A stretch of 64,000 nt of DNA from the NCBI GenBank assembly GCA_012728275.1, contig JAAYFK010000052.1, forward strand, positions 42,202-106,201. The letters run 5' to 3'. The notes below the pieces were generated by a model, which was given only the letters and a program-made list of their open reading frames with translations, did no database searches and was not told the origin of the DNA. Positions 17,821 through 25,910 of this stretch are shown one piece after another (the stretch's first letter is position 1; each line of letters starts with the position of its first letter). Made by a program: the position numbers and the translations under genes. Source of the DNA: Clostridiaceae bacterium (GTDB lineage: Bacteria; Bacillota; Clostridia; Saccharofermentanales; Saccharofermentanaceae).

Positions 17821-19248
17821 TTATTCGAAAAACTTCATCTTCCTGTCAATCATCTCATCAACCCTATTCATATACCCAATCGCATCCTTCACACAAGGAC
17901 ATCTCTCAATACGATTCCCCTCGAAAACGCGCTTGCTTATTGCGCCCGCACCTATCGCCAGCACATCGGCCCTATCGCTCATCATGGCAACGTTATACAA
18001 ACACTCAGTTCCTTCCTTGGCAAATCCAACATTTTCCAATCCAAAACCCGTATCCTTTTGTCTGTACATATAATACGGCGAGTATCCCCTTCCATCCAAA
18101 CTATCGTACGCTTTACTAACCTCTTCATCAACACTTCCGCGACCATTGTTCGTACTCAAGCAATCCTCTCGCGACATTCGCGCATTTTTCTTCTTGTAAA
18201 GTGAATGAATAGTAATATTCTCAGGCTCATAATCGAAAAGCACTTCCAGCGACCTGTTAAGCTGCGAAGCATCCTCGTATTTCAATCCCGCAATCAAATC
18301 TGTATTAATTATCTCAAACCCTACTTTCCTAGAGAGCTCAATACAATCCAGTACATCCTTGCTATTGTGTTTGCGATTTAGCCTCCTAAGTGTCTCGTCG
18401 CACATGGTTTGCGGGTTAATACATACCCTCTGAACTCCTGCCTCCCTCATTTTACGAAGCTTAAATTCATTAATCGTATCTGGCCTTCCAGCCTCTATTG
18501 TGAATTCGCAATTCTTTGCAAGCTTAACACTTCTCCCAAAGCATTCCACCACATTTGCGAAGTCTCTATCTTCAAAAACCGTAGGCGTACCTCCCCCAAA
18601 ATACACCGTTGACACCTCTCGTCCAAGCAACTCCAGACCACGCCCTATGCCCTCTATCTCGCGCATCAATGCAACTGAATAATCATGAAGCAGATCCATA
18701 TGCTTGGTGATATCTTGCGAAATGAATGAACAGTATTCACATCTCGAAGGACAAAATGGAACTCCCACATACACGTTTAGCGCATCCGGCCCTTGTCTTG
18801 CAAGAACCATGTCCTCGTTTCTAGCTGTCTCAATTGCTCTTTTCGCCTTATCCTCACGCACCAAGTACTTAGATGTCAGCTCACTAGCACTATTAAGCTC
18901 TCGCGCAACAATTGTCGGCCTAATGCCTGTTAGACTTCCCCAAGGAAAGCTTTTTCCAGTAATCTGCGACAAAAGCTCATACAGTTGCCTTTTTACTTCT
19001 CTTTTTGAAGGAATTCCGTCCTCGTTTATGTTTCTTTCTACAGATAAATCCCGATATCTCAAATCGTCCGAGTTCGTAACAAACGATTTTACAATTCGAT
19101 CGCCAACTTGACTTACAATTTCCAGCTCGTCACACCCTTGGCATTCAACAAAACCTTCTTCGCGATTCTCCTTTGGCTCATCGAAAAACAACCTGACAAT
19201 ATCGCCAACACCATAAAAACTCTCATGTCCCTTAAGTGTTACTCTCAT
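17821..19248 (-). CDS. hemZ: Coproporphyrinogen dehydrogenase HemZ-like radical SAM protein
   Basis: A 475-residue radical SAM protein of the HemZ/HemW superfamily. The [4Fe-4S] motif VPFCPSRCEYCSF (Cys at about 166, 170, 173) is followed by STVYFGGGTPT. A roughly 160-residue N-terminal extension containing PWGSLTGIRPT is typical of HemZ rather than HemW. HemZ is annotated as an oxygen-independent coproporphyrinogen III dehydrogenase, but no other haem gene is here, so its true substrate is open. The start is the ATG at 19248 after GAGGAAAG, overlapping the upstream stop by 17 nt. Confidence 0.87.
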   Translation of the reverse strand: MRVTLKGHESFYGVGDIVRLFFDEPKENREEGFVECQGCDELEIVSQVGDRIVKSFVTNSDDLRYRDLSVERNINEDGIPSKREVKRQLYELLSQITGKSFPWGSLTGIRPTIVARELNSASELTSKYLVREDKAKRAIETARNEDMVLARQGPDALNVYVGVPFCPSRCEYCSFISQDITKHMDLLHDYSVALMREIEGIGRGLELLGREVSTVYFGGGTPTVFEDRDFANVVECFGRSVKLAKNCEFTIEAGRPDTINEFKLRKMREAGVQRVCINPQTMCDETLRRLNRKHNSKDVLDCIELSRKVGFEIINTDLIAGLKYEDASQLNRSLEVLFDYEPENITIHSLYKKKNARMSREDCLSTNNGRGSVDEEVSKAYDSLDGRGYSPYYMYRQKDTGFGLENVGFAKEGTECLYNVAMMSDRADVLAIGAGAISKRVFEGNRIERCPCVKDAIGYMNRVDEMIDRKMKFFE

Positions 19249-20437
19249 TGCTTTCCTCATTCCCAACTAGCATCAAATAAAAGTCCAGATACATGCTCGA
19301 AGGCACGTTGTAAGTATCCGTTCCGCCCTCCTGCTCATTCGACTCCAGATATGCATCATTCGTATCCTCAGCCAATTGATTAATAAAATCACTCAAACTA
19401 TAGTCCTCAAGCAAAAACCAGTAAGCATAACTCGCAAATAAATCCCTGTTTACCCCTGCTAACTCACTAGCGTCTCCTGGAATATTCACTTCCAAATCCG
19501 CATTTGAGTCCATAATCATTATTAGTACTCCTCGAAAATGATCATACAGTTGCAAGAATCCAGCATACCTAAAATCCGCTCTACTCGACAAGCATAGCGA
19601 CATCGTAGCAACAAAATTCGCATCATTCTCGCGTGAAATTCCCCTCGCATGCGTAATCTCATGCGCCAATGCAATTGGGAAATCAACAGAATTCATATTA
19701 TCCGTATTAACTATCGCCTCGCCAAATAGCGGGTTATTCATTCCAGTAATCGCTGTTTGACTCCACAGATTGCTTAAGCTAACCGGCTTCGCCCTTACAT
19801 AATTCATACTTAAATTCAGCCCATACTCTTCGCTAAAAGCCGTAATGCAAGCATTTGCATCATATACGCACTCCTCAAAGTTCGTCTGAATGTGCGTCAC
19901 GCCATTATAATCCTCGCCCAGTCTGCTTCTCGCCTGAGTCATTCCCTGATACGCCCACTCGCACGCCGCCTCATACTCATCAACAAGCAGTTCTTCATCG
20001 CTATCATCGTTACTTTCATTATTCTCAAATCCAAGTACTTCACTAACACTATCTCGCGCGTAATTTAATCCAAACATCAACTGAAACTGCACGACACCAA
20101 CAAGTGCGACTACTAAAACAGCAACCATAAATTTGTACAAGAAAGCTCCGAGCGCCTTCTTCCCCTTGCTTTTTGCTAACTTCACAATAGAAACAACAAA
20201 TAGAACTACTAATGGTATCGCCGCTATCGATAAAATCACCACAGCATTCTCAGTTACCGAAAAGTAAAAGTAGTTTAGAAATGTATAGAACCCATACGAG
20301 AATGTGGGATAAATACTTCGTGAGTAGTAGTTCACCCAAATATCTGGCAAAAGCGCTCCATTACGATTGATTATCGCAACAATAAGCAACCCTACAAGCA
20401 TCACCGCCAATGCAATTCTAGCAGCAGTCTTCCTCAT
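19232..20437 (-). CDS. DUF3810 putative membrane zinc metallopeptidase
   Basis: A 401-residue protein with three membrane helices in the first 130 residues and a large outer domain. The HExxH zinc site is IALAHEITHARGI, with a following acidic residue in SRENDANFVA, as in DUF3810 proteins. Peptidase activity is predicted from the motif only. An acidic D/E/N/S-rich stretch precedes the domain. It lies between the DUF1624 gene (8 nt) and hemZ (overlap) in the coaW operon. Confidence 0.82.
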   Translation of the reverse strand: MRKTAARIALAVMLVGLLIVAIINRNGALLPDIWVNYYSRSIYPTFSYGFYTFLNYFYFSVTENAVVILSIAAIPLVVLFVVSIVKLAKSKGKKALGAFLYKFMVAVLVVALVGVVQFQLMFGLNYARDSVSEVLGFENNESNDDSDEELLVDEYEAACEWAYQGMTQARSRLGEDYNGVTHIQTNFEECVYDANACITAFSEEYGLNLSMNYVRAKPVSLSNLWSQTAITGMNNPLFGEAIVNTDNMNSVDFPIALAHEITHARGISRENDANFVATMSLCLSSRADFRYAGFLQLYDHFRGVLIMIMDSNADLEVNIPGDASELAGVNRDLFASYAYWFLLEDYSLSDFINQLAEDTNDAYLESNEQEGGTDTYNVPSSMYLDFYLMLVGNEESNESNT

Positions 20438-20445
20438 ACGTCTCC

Positions 20446-21243
20446 CTATCTTCCAATTAGTGAAAAAATCAAGTACAAAACCCCATACATTATCGGTTGA
20501 TGCACAATATATATTATTAGGGAATGCCTTCCCAAAAAATCCAACGGTGCTAACACCTTCTTACAAATCCCGCTGCACTTAGGAACCAACGACTTCCTAT
20601 CTTTGTAACAAACCCTTCCAATCAAACACCCAGCTAAGAAAACCCCAATCCACGGAAACACTTCGATATAGTCCGCCACTTCAATTGGCATATTCGTCTC
20701 GATCCCAATAATAGTATAGAAAACATTCGTGTCGACCGTATAGTCATAAACACTAAGCGTATTACCGTACACCATCGCGCACATAGCAACAGATCCAATA
20801 ATTGCGTTCATGACCTCGGCTCTCACCTTGAACTTCTCTTCAATAAATCCAATCATCGCATAAAGAAGAATCGCGAGACTCAGCAAATGCAGAACATTAA
20901 ATATAATCAGGCAATCTACACCCACGTACTCCGTCGCAATCCACGTGCCCGCAGTAAAAGCAATAGCAACCGCCATCAGTTTCAAACCCCTAAATAAATT
21001 GTTTCTCGAAAAAGTACAACATACTCCCGATACTCCTACAAATATTGACAAGAACACAGGATGAGCAAAAGCCCAGAACCAATCCGCCTCCAGAAAATCA
21101 AAAGCGTCGACATCGAACATATACCTCAAATCGACAGCAAAATGCATATAAAGCATCACGACAAGCGCAATTCCCCTTAGCACATCAAGCTCAAACGCCC
21201 TGTTCTTAGCTATTTTAGCCTTCTTATCTACTGTCACTTCCAT
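20446..21243 (-). CDS. DUF1624/HGSNAT-like membrane acyltransferase
   Basis: A 265-residue polytopic membrane protein. It begins with a basic stretch and the ELDVLRGIALVVMLYMHFAV signature of the heparan-alpha-glucosaminide N-acetyltransferase-like (DUF1624) family, related to acyltransferase 3 proteins. It ends with LDFLGRHSLIIYIVHQPIMY, also typical. It probably transfers acyl groups to a surface carbohydrate or lipid, which is inferred from family only. Start ATG overlaps the coaW stop as TGATG and has a GGAGGGG site. Confidence 0.82.
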   Translation of the reverse strand: MEVTVDKKAKIAKNRAFELDVLRGIALVVMLYMHFAVDLRYMFDVDAFDFLEADWFWAFAHPVFLSIFVGVSGVCCTFSRNNLFRGLKLMAVAIAFTAGTWIATEYVGVDCLIIFNVLHLLSLAILLYAMIGFIEEKFKVRAEVMNAIIGSVAMCAMVYGNTLSVYDYTVDTNVFYTIIGIETNMPIEVADYIEVFPWIGVFLAGCLIGRVCYKDRKSLVPKCSGICKKVLAPLDFLGRHSLIIYIVHQPIMYGVLYLIFSLIGR

Positions 21244-22064
21244 CAATTCCCCTCCTGCGATAAACATGCACCAATAGCTGTTGCATACACCGCATCTTCA
21301 GGAATAATAAAATTGACCTCATACAAAGCTGAAAATGTATCAAAAACCTGCTTACATTGCTTCAAAGTCGTAAGCTGTCCAGTAAACACAATATCCTTTA
21401 ATCCAACTGACCTAGCCGCCAGTACCGCCATAGTTCCAATGGACTGATATACTAAATTAAAAATACCAATCGCCTTATCCTCTTTACTTAAATCATCGGC
21501 AACTTTACCAAAGTTCGAAGCCGTAATATGCATAGGTAACCCAGGAATCTCGCTCTTTGTAATATCGCCAATACTCAAGTCAACATTATTTATATCTCCA
21601 GCCGATGCCATCTCTGAAAGCCTCATGGGATTATCTACATTTAGTACAGCGTTGCAAAGCCCTAGGATTGTGCCACCGCCAACTCCCGATCCAATAATAT
21701 GTCTTACCGCATCGTAAGAGGCGTTCAAGTATGCCGTTCCTGTTCCCATGCTTACAACAACAGCATTATTCATCTCCGAGAGAAATAGCCCGCCCAGTCC
21801 CGTAGCAAGAAACTCCGTAACCGCAACCGTTTTTATTCCAAGCAGTGGTCCTGCGGGAAAAGAAGCCCCAACACCCGTGATATTCACCTGATCTATATCC
21901 GAAATCTTCAGATTGTTCTCATCTATTAGTCTTCCAAGCGCTCCAAAAGCTGACGTCACGGGATCTGCCGCCTTAACGATGCATTTTGAAAGCAAATCTC
22001 TTCCAAACATCTCTACAATCTTCGTTGTACTTCCACCTACATCTATTCCAATAGTAACACCCAT
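21243..22064 (-). CDS. coaW: Type II pantothenate kinase
   Basis: A 273-residue eukaryote-like (type II) pantothenate kinase, catalysing the first step of coenzyme A synthesis. The ASKHA phosphate motif is TIGIDVGGSTTKIVE. NITGVGASF, VVVSMGTGTAYL and HIIGSGVGGGTILGL match the family, as does VFTGQLTTLK near the end. It is the first gene of the 22.1-16.1 kb minus-strand operon. CoA supply fits the acetyl- and butyryl-CoA metabolism encoded nearby. Confidence 0.9.
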   Translation of the reverse strand: MGVTIGIDVGGSTTKIVEMFGRDLLSKCIVKAADPVTSAFGALGRLIDENNLKISDIDQVNITGVGASFPAGPLLGIKTVAVTEFLATGLGGLFLSEMNNAVVVSMGTGTAYLNASYDAVRHIIGSGVGGGTILGLCNAVLNVDNPMRLSEMASAGDINNVDLSIGDITKSEIPGLPMHITASNFGKVADDLSKEDKAIGIFNLVYQSIGTMAVLAARSVGLKDIVFTGQLTTLKQCKQVFDTFSALYEVNFIIPEDAVYATAIGACLSQEGN

Positions 22065-22094
22065 AGAGCCACCTCGTTTTGCTTGTTACTTTAT

Positions 22095-22124
22095 ATTATA
22101 CTAAAATGATTTATTTGCATACAA
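22095..22124 (-). promoter_or_regulatory. Promoter of the coaW operon
   Basis: Minus-strand TTGTAT (22119-22124), 18-nt spacer, TATAAT (22095-22100). It directly follows the pilin-operon terminator. Confidence 0.5.
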
Positions 22125-22149
22125 AAAGGCCGTACAAGAAGTACGGCCT
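22122..22149 (-). terminator. Terminator of the prepilin operon
   Basis: Perfect 9-bp stem AGGCCGTAC/GTACGGCCT (22127-22135, 22141-22149) followed on the minus strand by TTTTTG. Confidence 0.88.
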
Positions 22150-22169
22150 AATTTATTAATAACTTAATT

Positions 22170-22706
22170 TTACTTACTCGATACCGTGAGAGTAGTAGTA
22201 GATATACCCGCGGAATAAGTTAGTGTCGCACCATCATCGTTTGAATGTGGTAACCACACACTACCAGAAACACTAGCATCTAAATGATCATCAAGATTAT
22301 TATACACTTCAACAGTATAATCTACTGTCTCACTATCAACCACAGTGAAGTGAACAACTAATCTATACCTATCCATTAGTACGCCATTCTTAGTAATCTG
22401 TGAAGTTGCCATAGCAAACGCTGGACTACCATTTACACAGAGTATATTTCCGTCAGAAGACAAAGTCCTTACAGCCGCGCCACCATTAGATCCGATATAA
22501 TCAGAAGACAAAACGACATTCTCTATGGCTTGTGCATTCAGACTAGCATAATCAGCTGCATCATTATAATTATATACGTCCACATGTGCCTGCTGAACAG
22601 ATATTATTAATCCATAAAAAGCGCCAACAGTTATCATCATAATAGCTAATGCAAGCATTACTTCAACTAGTGTGAAACCCTTCTTATTCTTATTTGTCTG
22701 TCTCAT
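22170..22706 (-). CDS. Minor type IV prepilin
   Basis: A 178-residue prepilin with leader MRQTNKNKKG, cleaved before FTLVEVMLALAIMM; Glu5 is present and the alpha-1 hydrophobic helix runs about 25 residues. The globular part is rich in Ser, Val, Thr and Asp, as in PilV/GspI-like minor pilins. The ATG at 22706 follows GGAGGG; two ATGs six and five codons upstream overlap the previous stop (ATGA) and are alternatives. It is the last gene of the pilin group, before a strong terminator. Confidence 0.85.
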   Translation of the reverse strand: MRQTNKNKKGFTLVEVMLALAIMMITVGAFYGLIISVQQAHVDVYNYNDAADYASLNAQAIENVVLSSDYIGSNGGAAVRTLSSDGNILCVNGSPAFAMATSQITKNGVLMDRYRLVVHFTVVDSETVDYTVEVYNNLDDHLDASVSGSVWLPHSNDDGATLTYSAGISTTTLTVSSK

Positions 22707-22720
22707 ATATCCCTCCATCA

Positions 22721-23245
22721 TCAAATAGCATGATTATGATTAGGGCAAGCAGCATTACTACATACTGTCACCCACGTATTACCGTTATTAGGATCTGTTC
22801 CATGTCGTAAAGACCTACCACACAATGGACATAATCCAGGAGTATACAAGACATTAGTACGTCTTGAAGACACTGGGCTACTACCTTCAGCAATACCAGA
22901 ACCTATATCAGAAACCGTAATAGTTGTATTTGTCTCACGATTTACGTAAACACTTAAACTTCTATCAAGTCCAGCCACACTAGCAGCTCCACCAATACTC
23001 AATGTAGCGTTTCCAGAAAACTCATATCTGGATCCAACAGCACTATTTGAATAGTTAGATAAATCCGATACTGCTCTTCCATAGTTTGACTTAGACATTC
23101 TCAAATACAAAGAAGTATCATAGCTATATTGCAAAGTGGATAGAAAACCCTGTACGAGTGCAGTCGACATTATCATTAAGATAGCAACAGCAAGTACAAT
23201 TTCTAATAAAGTAAATCCTTTTTTTGATTTATATATCTTAATCAT
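22721..23245 (-). CDS. Minor type IV prepilin with C-terminal Cys4 zinc-knuckle-like end
   Basis: A 174-residue prepilin. Leader MIKIYKSKKG is cleaved before FTLLEIVLAVAILM, with Glu5. The middle is a beta-rich domain. The last 36 residues hold CPLCGRSLRHG (Cys 139 and 142) and CSNAACPNHNH (Cys 162 and 167, His 170 and 172), a spacing like a zinc ribbon or rubredoxin knuckle. That end is unusual for a pilin and could bind metal or form disulfides after export. It sits 18 nt after the 71-aa pilin gene and is coupled to the next prepilin. Confidence 0.85.
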   Translation of the reverse strand: MIKIYKSKKGFTLLEIVLAVAILMIMSTALVQGFLSTLQYSYDTSLYLRMSKSNYGRAVSDLSNYSNSAVGSRYEFSGNATLSIGGAASVAGLDRSLSVYVNRETNTTITVSDIGSGIAEGSSPVSSRRTNVLYTPGLCPLCGRSLRHGTDPNNGNTWVTVCSNAACPNHNHAI

Positions 23246-23263
23246 ATTAAGAATAATCCTCCC

Positions 23264-23479
23264 TTAGAATCCAAGAGTAACAAACTCAGCTTCTTCGGCA
23301 GAAACCGAATTAGACATCTGACCAACCTTCTCAGTAATCTTTGAATCAGCAGTCTTCGCTTTGTTAATATAATCGCTTACAGTAAGAGTTAATGCCGCAG
23401 CTAACATACATAGGATAGCAAGTACTATCACCATCTCTACTAATGTGAATGCTTTCTTGTTTTTTGAAAATTTACGCAT
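23264..23479 (-). CDS. Short type IV prepilin with Ala at the cleavage site
   Basis: A 71-residue pilin-like protein: leader MRKFSKNKKA, then FTLVEMVIVLAILCMLAAAL and a short charged helix ending in AEEAEFVTLGF. It is close to the 72-aa pilin just upstream, but the residue before the cleavage point is Ala instead of Gly. Pilins this short are nearly all alpha-1 helix with almost no globular head. The ribosome site AGAGGAGG and consensus promoter 23506-23534 suggest strong expression. Confidence 0.85.
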   Translation of the reverse strand: MRKFSKNKKAFTLVEMVIVLAILCMLAAALTLTVSDYINKAKTADSKITEKVGQMSNSVSAEEAEFVTLGF

Positions 23480-23505
23480 GCAAACCTCCTCTAATAAGTG
23501 ATTTC

Positions 23506-23534
23506 AGTATATACCTGTTGTCAGTATATGTCAA
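23506..23534 (-). promoter_or_regulatory. Promoter of the 71-aa pilin and minor pilin genes
   Basis: Minus-strand TTGACA (23529-23534), 17-nt spacer, TATACT (23506-23511), close to the sigma-A consensus. The octamer CAGTATAT occurs twice across it (plus-strand 23505 and 23522), a possible direct-repeat operator. Confidence 0.65.
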
Positions 23535-23580
23535 GATTACTTATCCATTGTGACAACTATGTGACAAGATTTGATTATCA

Positions 23581-23614
23581 GTAATAATAAAGGGGAAGCT
23601 ATTGCTCCCCCTTT
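23581..23614 (-). terminator. Hairpin after the 72-aa pilin, partial terminator
   Basis: Minus-strand AAAGGGGGAGC...GCTTCCCCTTT stem (arms 23604-23614 and 23589-23599, one mismatch) with a poor T tract (ATTATTAC). It may stabilise an abundant pilin mRNA as much as end it. Confidence 0.55.
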
Positions 23615-23649
23615 AATTAACTCTAATGAATGCTAAATTTTGGATTAAC

Positions 23650-23868
23650 TTAGGCCCCTGCGACCTCTCCAAGAGCATCATCAATTTCGCCAGTAGCAGC
23701 TTCAACTTCGGCTCTGTTTGCATTGATAACTGATGTAGCAGACTGAGCTCTTGTGATGTAATCAGTTACTGATAGAACCAATACAGCTGCAAGGATGCAG
23801 ATAATTGCAATAACTAGTACCATCTCAACGAGTGTAAAGCCCTTCTTTGACTTAGAAATCTTCTTCAT
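23650..23868 (-). CDS. Short type IV prepilin, candidate major pilin
   Basis: A 72-residue prepilin: leader MKKISKSKKG, cleavage before FTLVEMVLVIAIICILAAVL with Glu5, then a short helix with alternating E/A residues. The mature protein is about 62 residues, far below classical type IVa pilins (about 150) and nearer to small pilins of some Gram-positives and Geobacter. It has its own strong promoter with extended -10, an AAGGAGG site and a following hairpin. This is the pattern expected of the major subunit. Confidence 0.88.
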   Translation of the reverse strand: MKKISKSKKGFTLVEMVLVIAIICILAAVLVLSVTDYITRAQSATSVINANRAEVEAATGEIDDALGEVAGA

Positions 23869-23909
23869 GTTTGTTTCCTCCTTAAAGGTTTTATTTAGTT
23901 TGTAATTTG

Positions 23910-23937
23910 ATTATAGCACGATTGTGAAGAAATGCAA
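23910..23937 (-). promoter_or_regulatory. Promoter of the 72-aa pilin
   Basis: Minus-strand TTGCAT (23932-23937), 16-nt spacer, extended -10 TGCTATAAT (TATAAT at 23910-23915). It gives the pilin expression independent of pilB-pilO. Confidence 0.65.
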
Positions 23938-23974
23938 CACTAATTTTGAACTTTTTTTCACAATTGCTTCGCAA

Positions 23975-24970
23975 TTAGCCTTCGGTATCTGGAAGGACAA
24001 TTCCAGCTTCGTAAGGAGTATATACTTCGTCTACTCGTGGCTGTCCTTCTTCGTTATAGTACTGTCCCTGTAATAACACAAATATTGCCGTTGAGAAGTA
24101 AGTAGCAAATGGCCTGTCGTGGAACTCAAGCATTTCACGTGTAACAATTGATACACCGTACCAGTCACTATTTGGATCAGTAGTTAATAGAGGGCAACCA
24201 ACTTGTCCACCAACGCAGTCAACATTAACTTCACCGTTCCAAGTAATATATGGTTGATCAAGATTAGGTACAGACACTCTATCAGTAAGATTTAGTCCAT
24301 AGAAGTCTATCTCAGCTGTCATCAGTACGTATCCCAAATTGCTATCCTGTATAGTAACCTTATTTATCTTGATACAAGAAGGATTCGATTGCTCTAACAA
24401 CTCAAGAGTATTAACGAATTGAGGGTATCCTGTTCTTTGGTACATTCCTGTTCCCATTGTAGCAACAATCGCATCAAAGCCTGCAGGCGTTAATTCATTA
24501 TTATCAGGTACAGTGTTATATTGAGGAATACAATAACCATCGGTGGTTGAATATGTTACAGTAATTCTTCTTTGCACCAATCTCTCTGACGAGAAAGTAC
24601 CATCAGGTAATGCTACATCATTAGTCACAATTGATTCAGACTCTATAGATTTCAAATAAGGGCATCCGTTCTCTTCAAACATTGCCATAACATATTGCTC
24701 AATACACTCTGTGTTCAAATATGGAAGAAATTGGTTCTCAACATCAGTTATTTCGCTATTGAGTTGATCGATTTCACCACTAGTATTATCGCTAGCATCT
24801 TTCAAGCTGTCATAGTATTTCTTCTCACCTTGCAATTGCTCTTGAGTAAGCATAAGTTTGGTGTAATTTGATTGAAGAGGTTTAATTATTATCAAATAGC
24901 TCATTAATACAAAGATCACCATACCAAGACCAAACAATAGTATTTTTGTAGTATTTCCCATCTTAGACAT
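23975..24970 (-). CDS. pilO: PilO-like type IV pilus inner-membrane protein
   Basis: A 331-residue bitopic protein: short N-terminus, one membrane helix (about residues 9-29), coiled coil (about 35-80, EQLQGEKKYYDSL onwards), then an outer domain. The layout and gene order (M-N-O) identify PilO, which with PilN forms the alignment platform linking the PilM/PilC motor to the pilus. It is longer than Gram-negative PilO (about 200), with a C-terminal extension of unknown role. It overlaps the pilN stop by one base (TAATG). Confidence 0.78.
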   Translation of the reverse strand: MSKMGNTTKILLFGLGMVIFVLMSYLIIIKPLQSNYTKLMLTQEQLQGEKKYYDSLKDASDNTSGEIDQLNSEITDVENQFLPYLNTECIEQYVMAMFEENGCPYLKSIESESIVTNDVALPDGTFSSERLVQRRITVTYSTTDGYCIPQYNTVPDNNELTPAGFDAIVATMGTGMYQRTGYPQFVNTLELLEQSNPSCIKINKVTIQDSNLGYVLMTAEIDFYGLNLTDRVSVPNLDQPYITWNGEVNVDCVGGQVGCPLLTTDPNSDWYGVSIVTREMLEFHDRPFATYFSTAIFVLLQGQYYNEEGQPRVDEVYTPYEAGIVLPDTEG

Positions 24971-25896
24971 TATGATTCACTTCCTTCCGTTGATTCTGTT
25001 GCAGCACTAGCATTAACATAATTCAATACAATACTAGCATTGGAGTTTGGAACAAATGAGAAGACATCGTTATTTGATACGAAGCTAAACTCTTCTTCTG
25101 TCAGTGTAGTTCCGTTAACTAAGATAGACTCAAGAGTATAAGTAACACCGTTTTCTTCGCGCGTCATTATGTTATCAAGAGTATAGCTATCTCCTGATTC
25201 AACAGATGTTGCGTTAACACCGCCCAAAGCATTCAAATCAGTGTTGTTATATGCAACTACTGAAACAACATAATCTCCTACAATGCTTCCAGTAATAGTG
25301 AACTCATAATAGTTGTTAATTACATTGTGTACATATGTAGACGCCTCCTCATTATTTTCTGCAGGATCATATCTTATGATAGAAATCTCTACATCGTTAA
25401 ATAAATCGGAATTATTCAGCATGTTTACAATCTCAACTCCAGAATAGTATGAGAAAGTCTGTCCAGATACAGTAAACACTCCAGCTGTTGTTTCATAACC
25501 CGTAATCATAGTATCACTTGGAATACAAGCTTCAAGAAGTCTAATCGCATCTAAATCTGAAGTAATTACGGAATCAACATTAGCTTTGTGCGACGTCAGT
25601 GCAAAATAGTAGTCAGTCTTAGTCTGGAGCGTATTACTTAAATTATCATACTCTAAACCAAGATCTTGATATTCGTCACTTGCTAATTCTTTCTTCAAAT
25701 CATTAATATTATTTTGAATAACTTGATTCATTATCAACTGAACGATAATAACACCAACAACAACAACAATCACGGCAAAACCAATTACAAATGCAAATCC
25801 AAGATATCTCTTCATCTTTGCACTTTTCTCTGTGAATTCTGCAAAGAAGTTCATATCTCGCTTCGCAAAATCTTTTTTTGGATTAATACTTGACAT
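24970..25896 (-). CDS. pilN: PilN-like type IV pilus protein
   Basis: A 308-residue bitopic protein with a cytoplasmic start containing INPKKDFAKRDMNFF, the stretch expected to contact PilM. It has one helix (about residues 31-55), a coiled coil and a ferredoxin-like outer domain. An additional Thr/Asn-rich C-terminal part resembles a small beta-sandwich repeat (YTLESILVNGTTLTEEEF). It lies between pilM and pilO. Assignment is by topology and gene order; the family diverges strongly in sequence. Confidence 0.78.
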   Translation of the reverse strand: MSSINPKKDFAKRDMNFFAEFTEKSAKMKRYLGFAFVIGFAVIVVVVGVIIVQLIMNQVIQNNINDLKKELASDEYQDLGLEYDNLSNTLQTKTDYYFALTSHKANVDSVITSDLDAIRLLEACIPSDTMITGYETTAGVFTVSGQTFSYYSGVEIVNMLNNSDLFNDVEISIIRYDPAENNEEASTYVHNVINNYYEFTITGSIVGDYVVSVVAYNNTDLNALGGVNATSVESGDSYTLDNIMTREENGVTYTLESILVNGTTLTEEEFSFVSNNDVFSFVPNSNASIVLNYVNASAATESTEGSES

Positions 25897-25910
25897 CGTA
25901 GCTATCCTCC

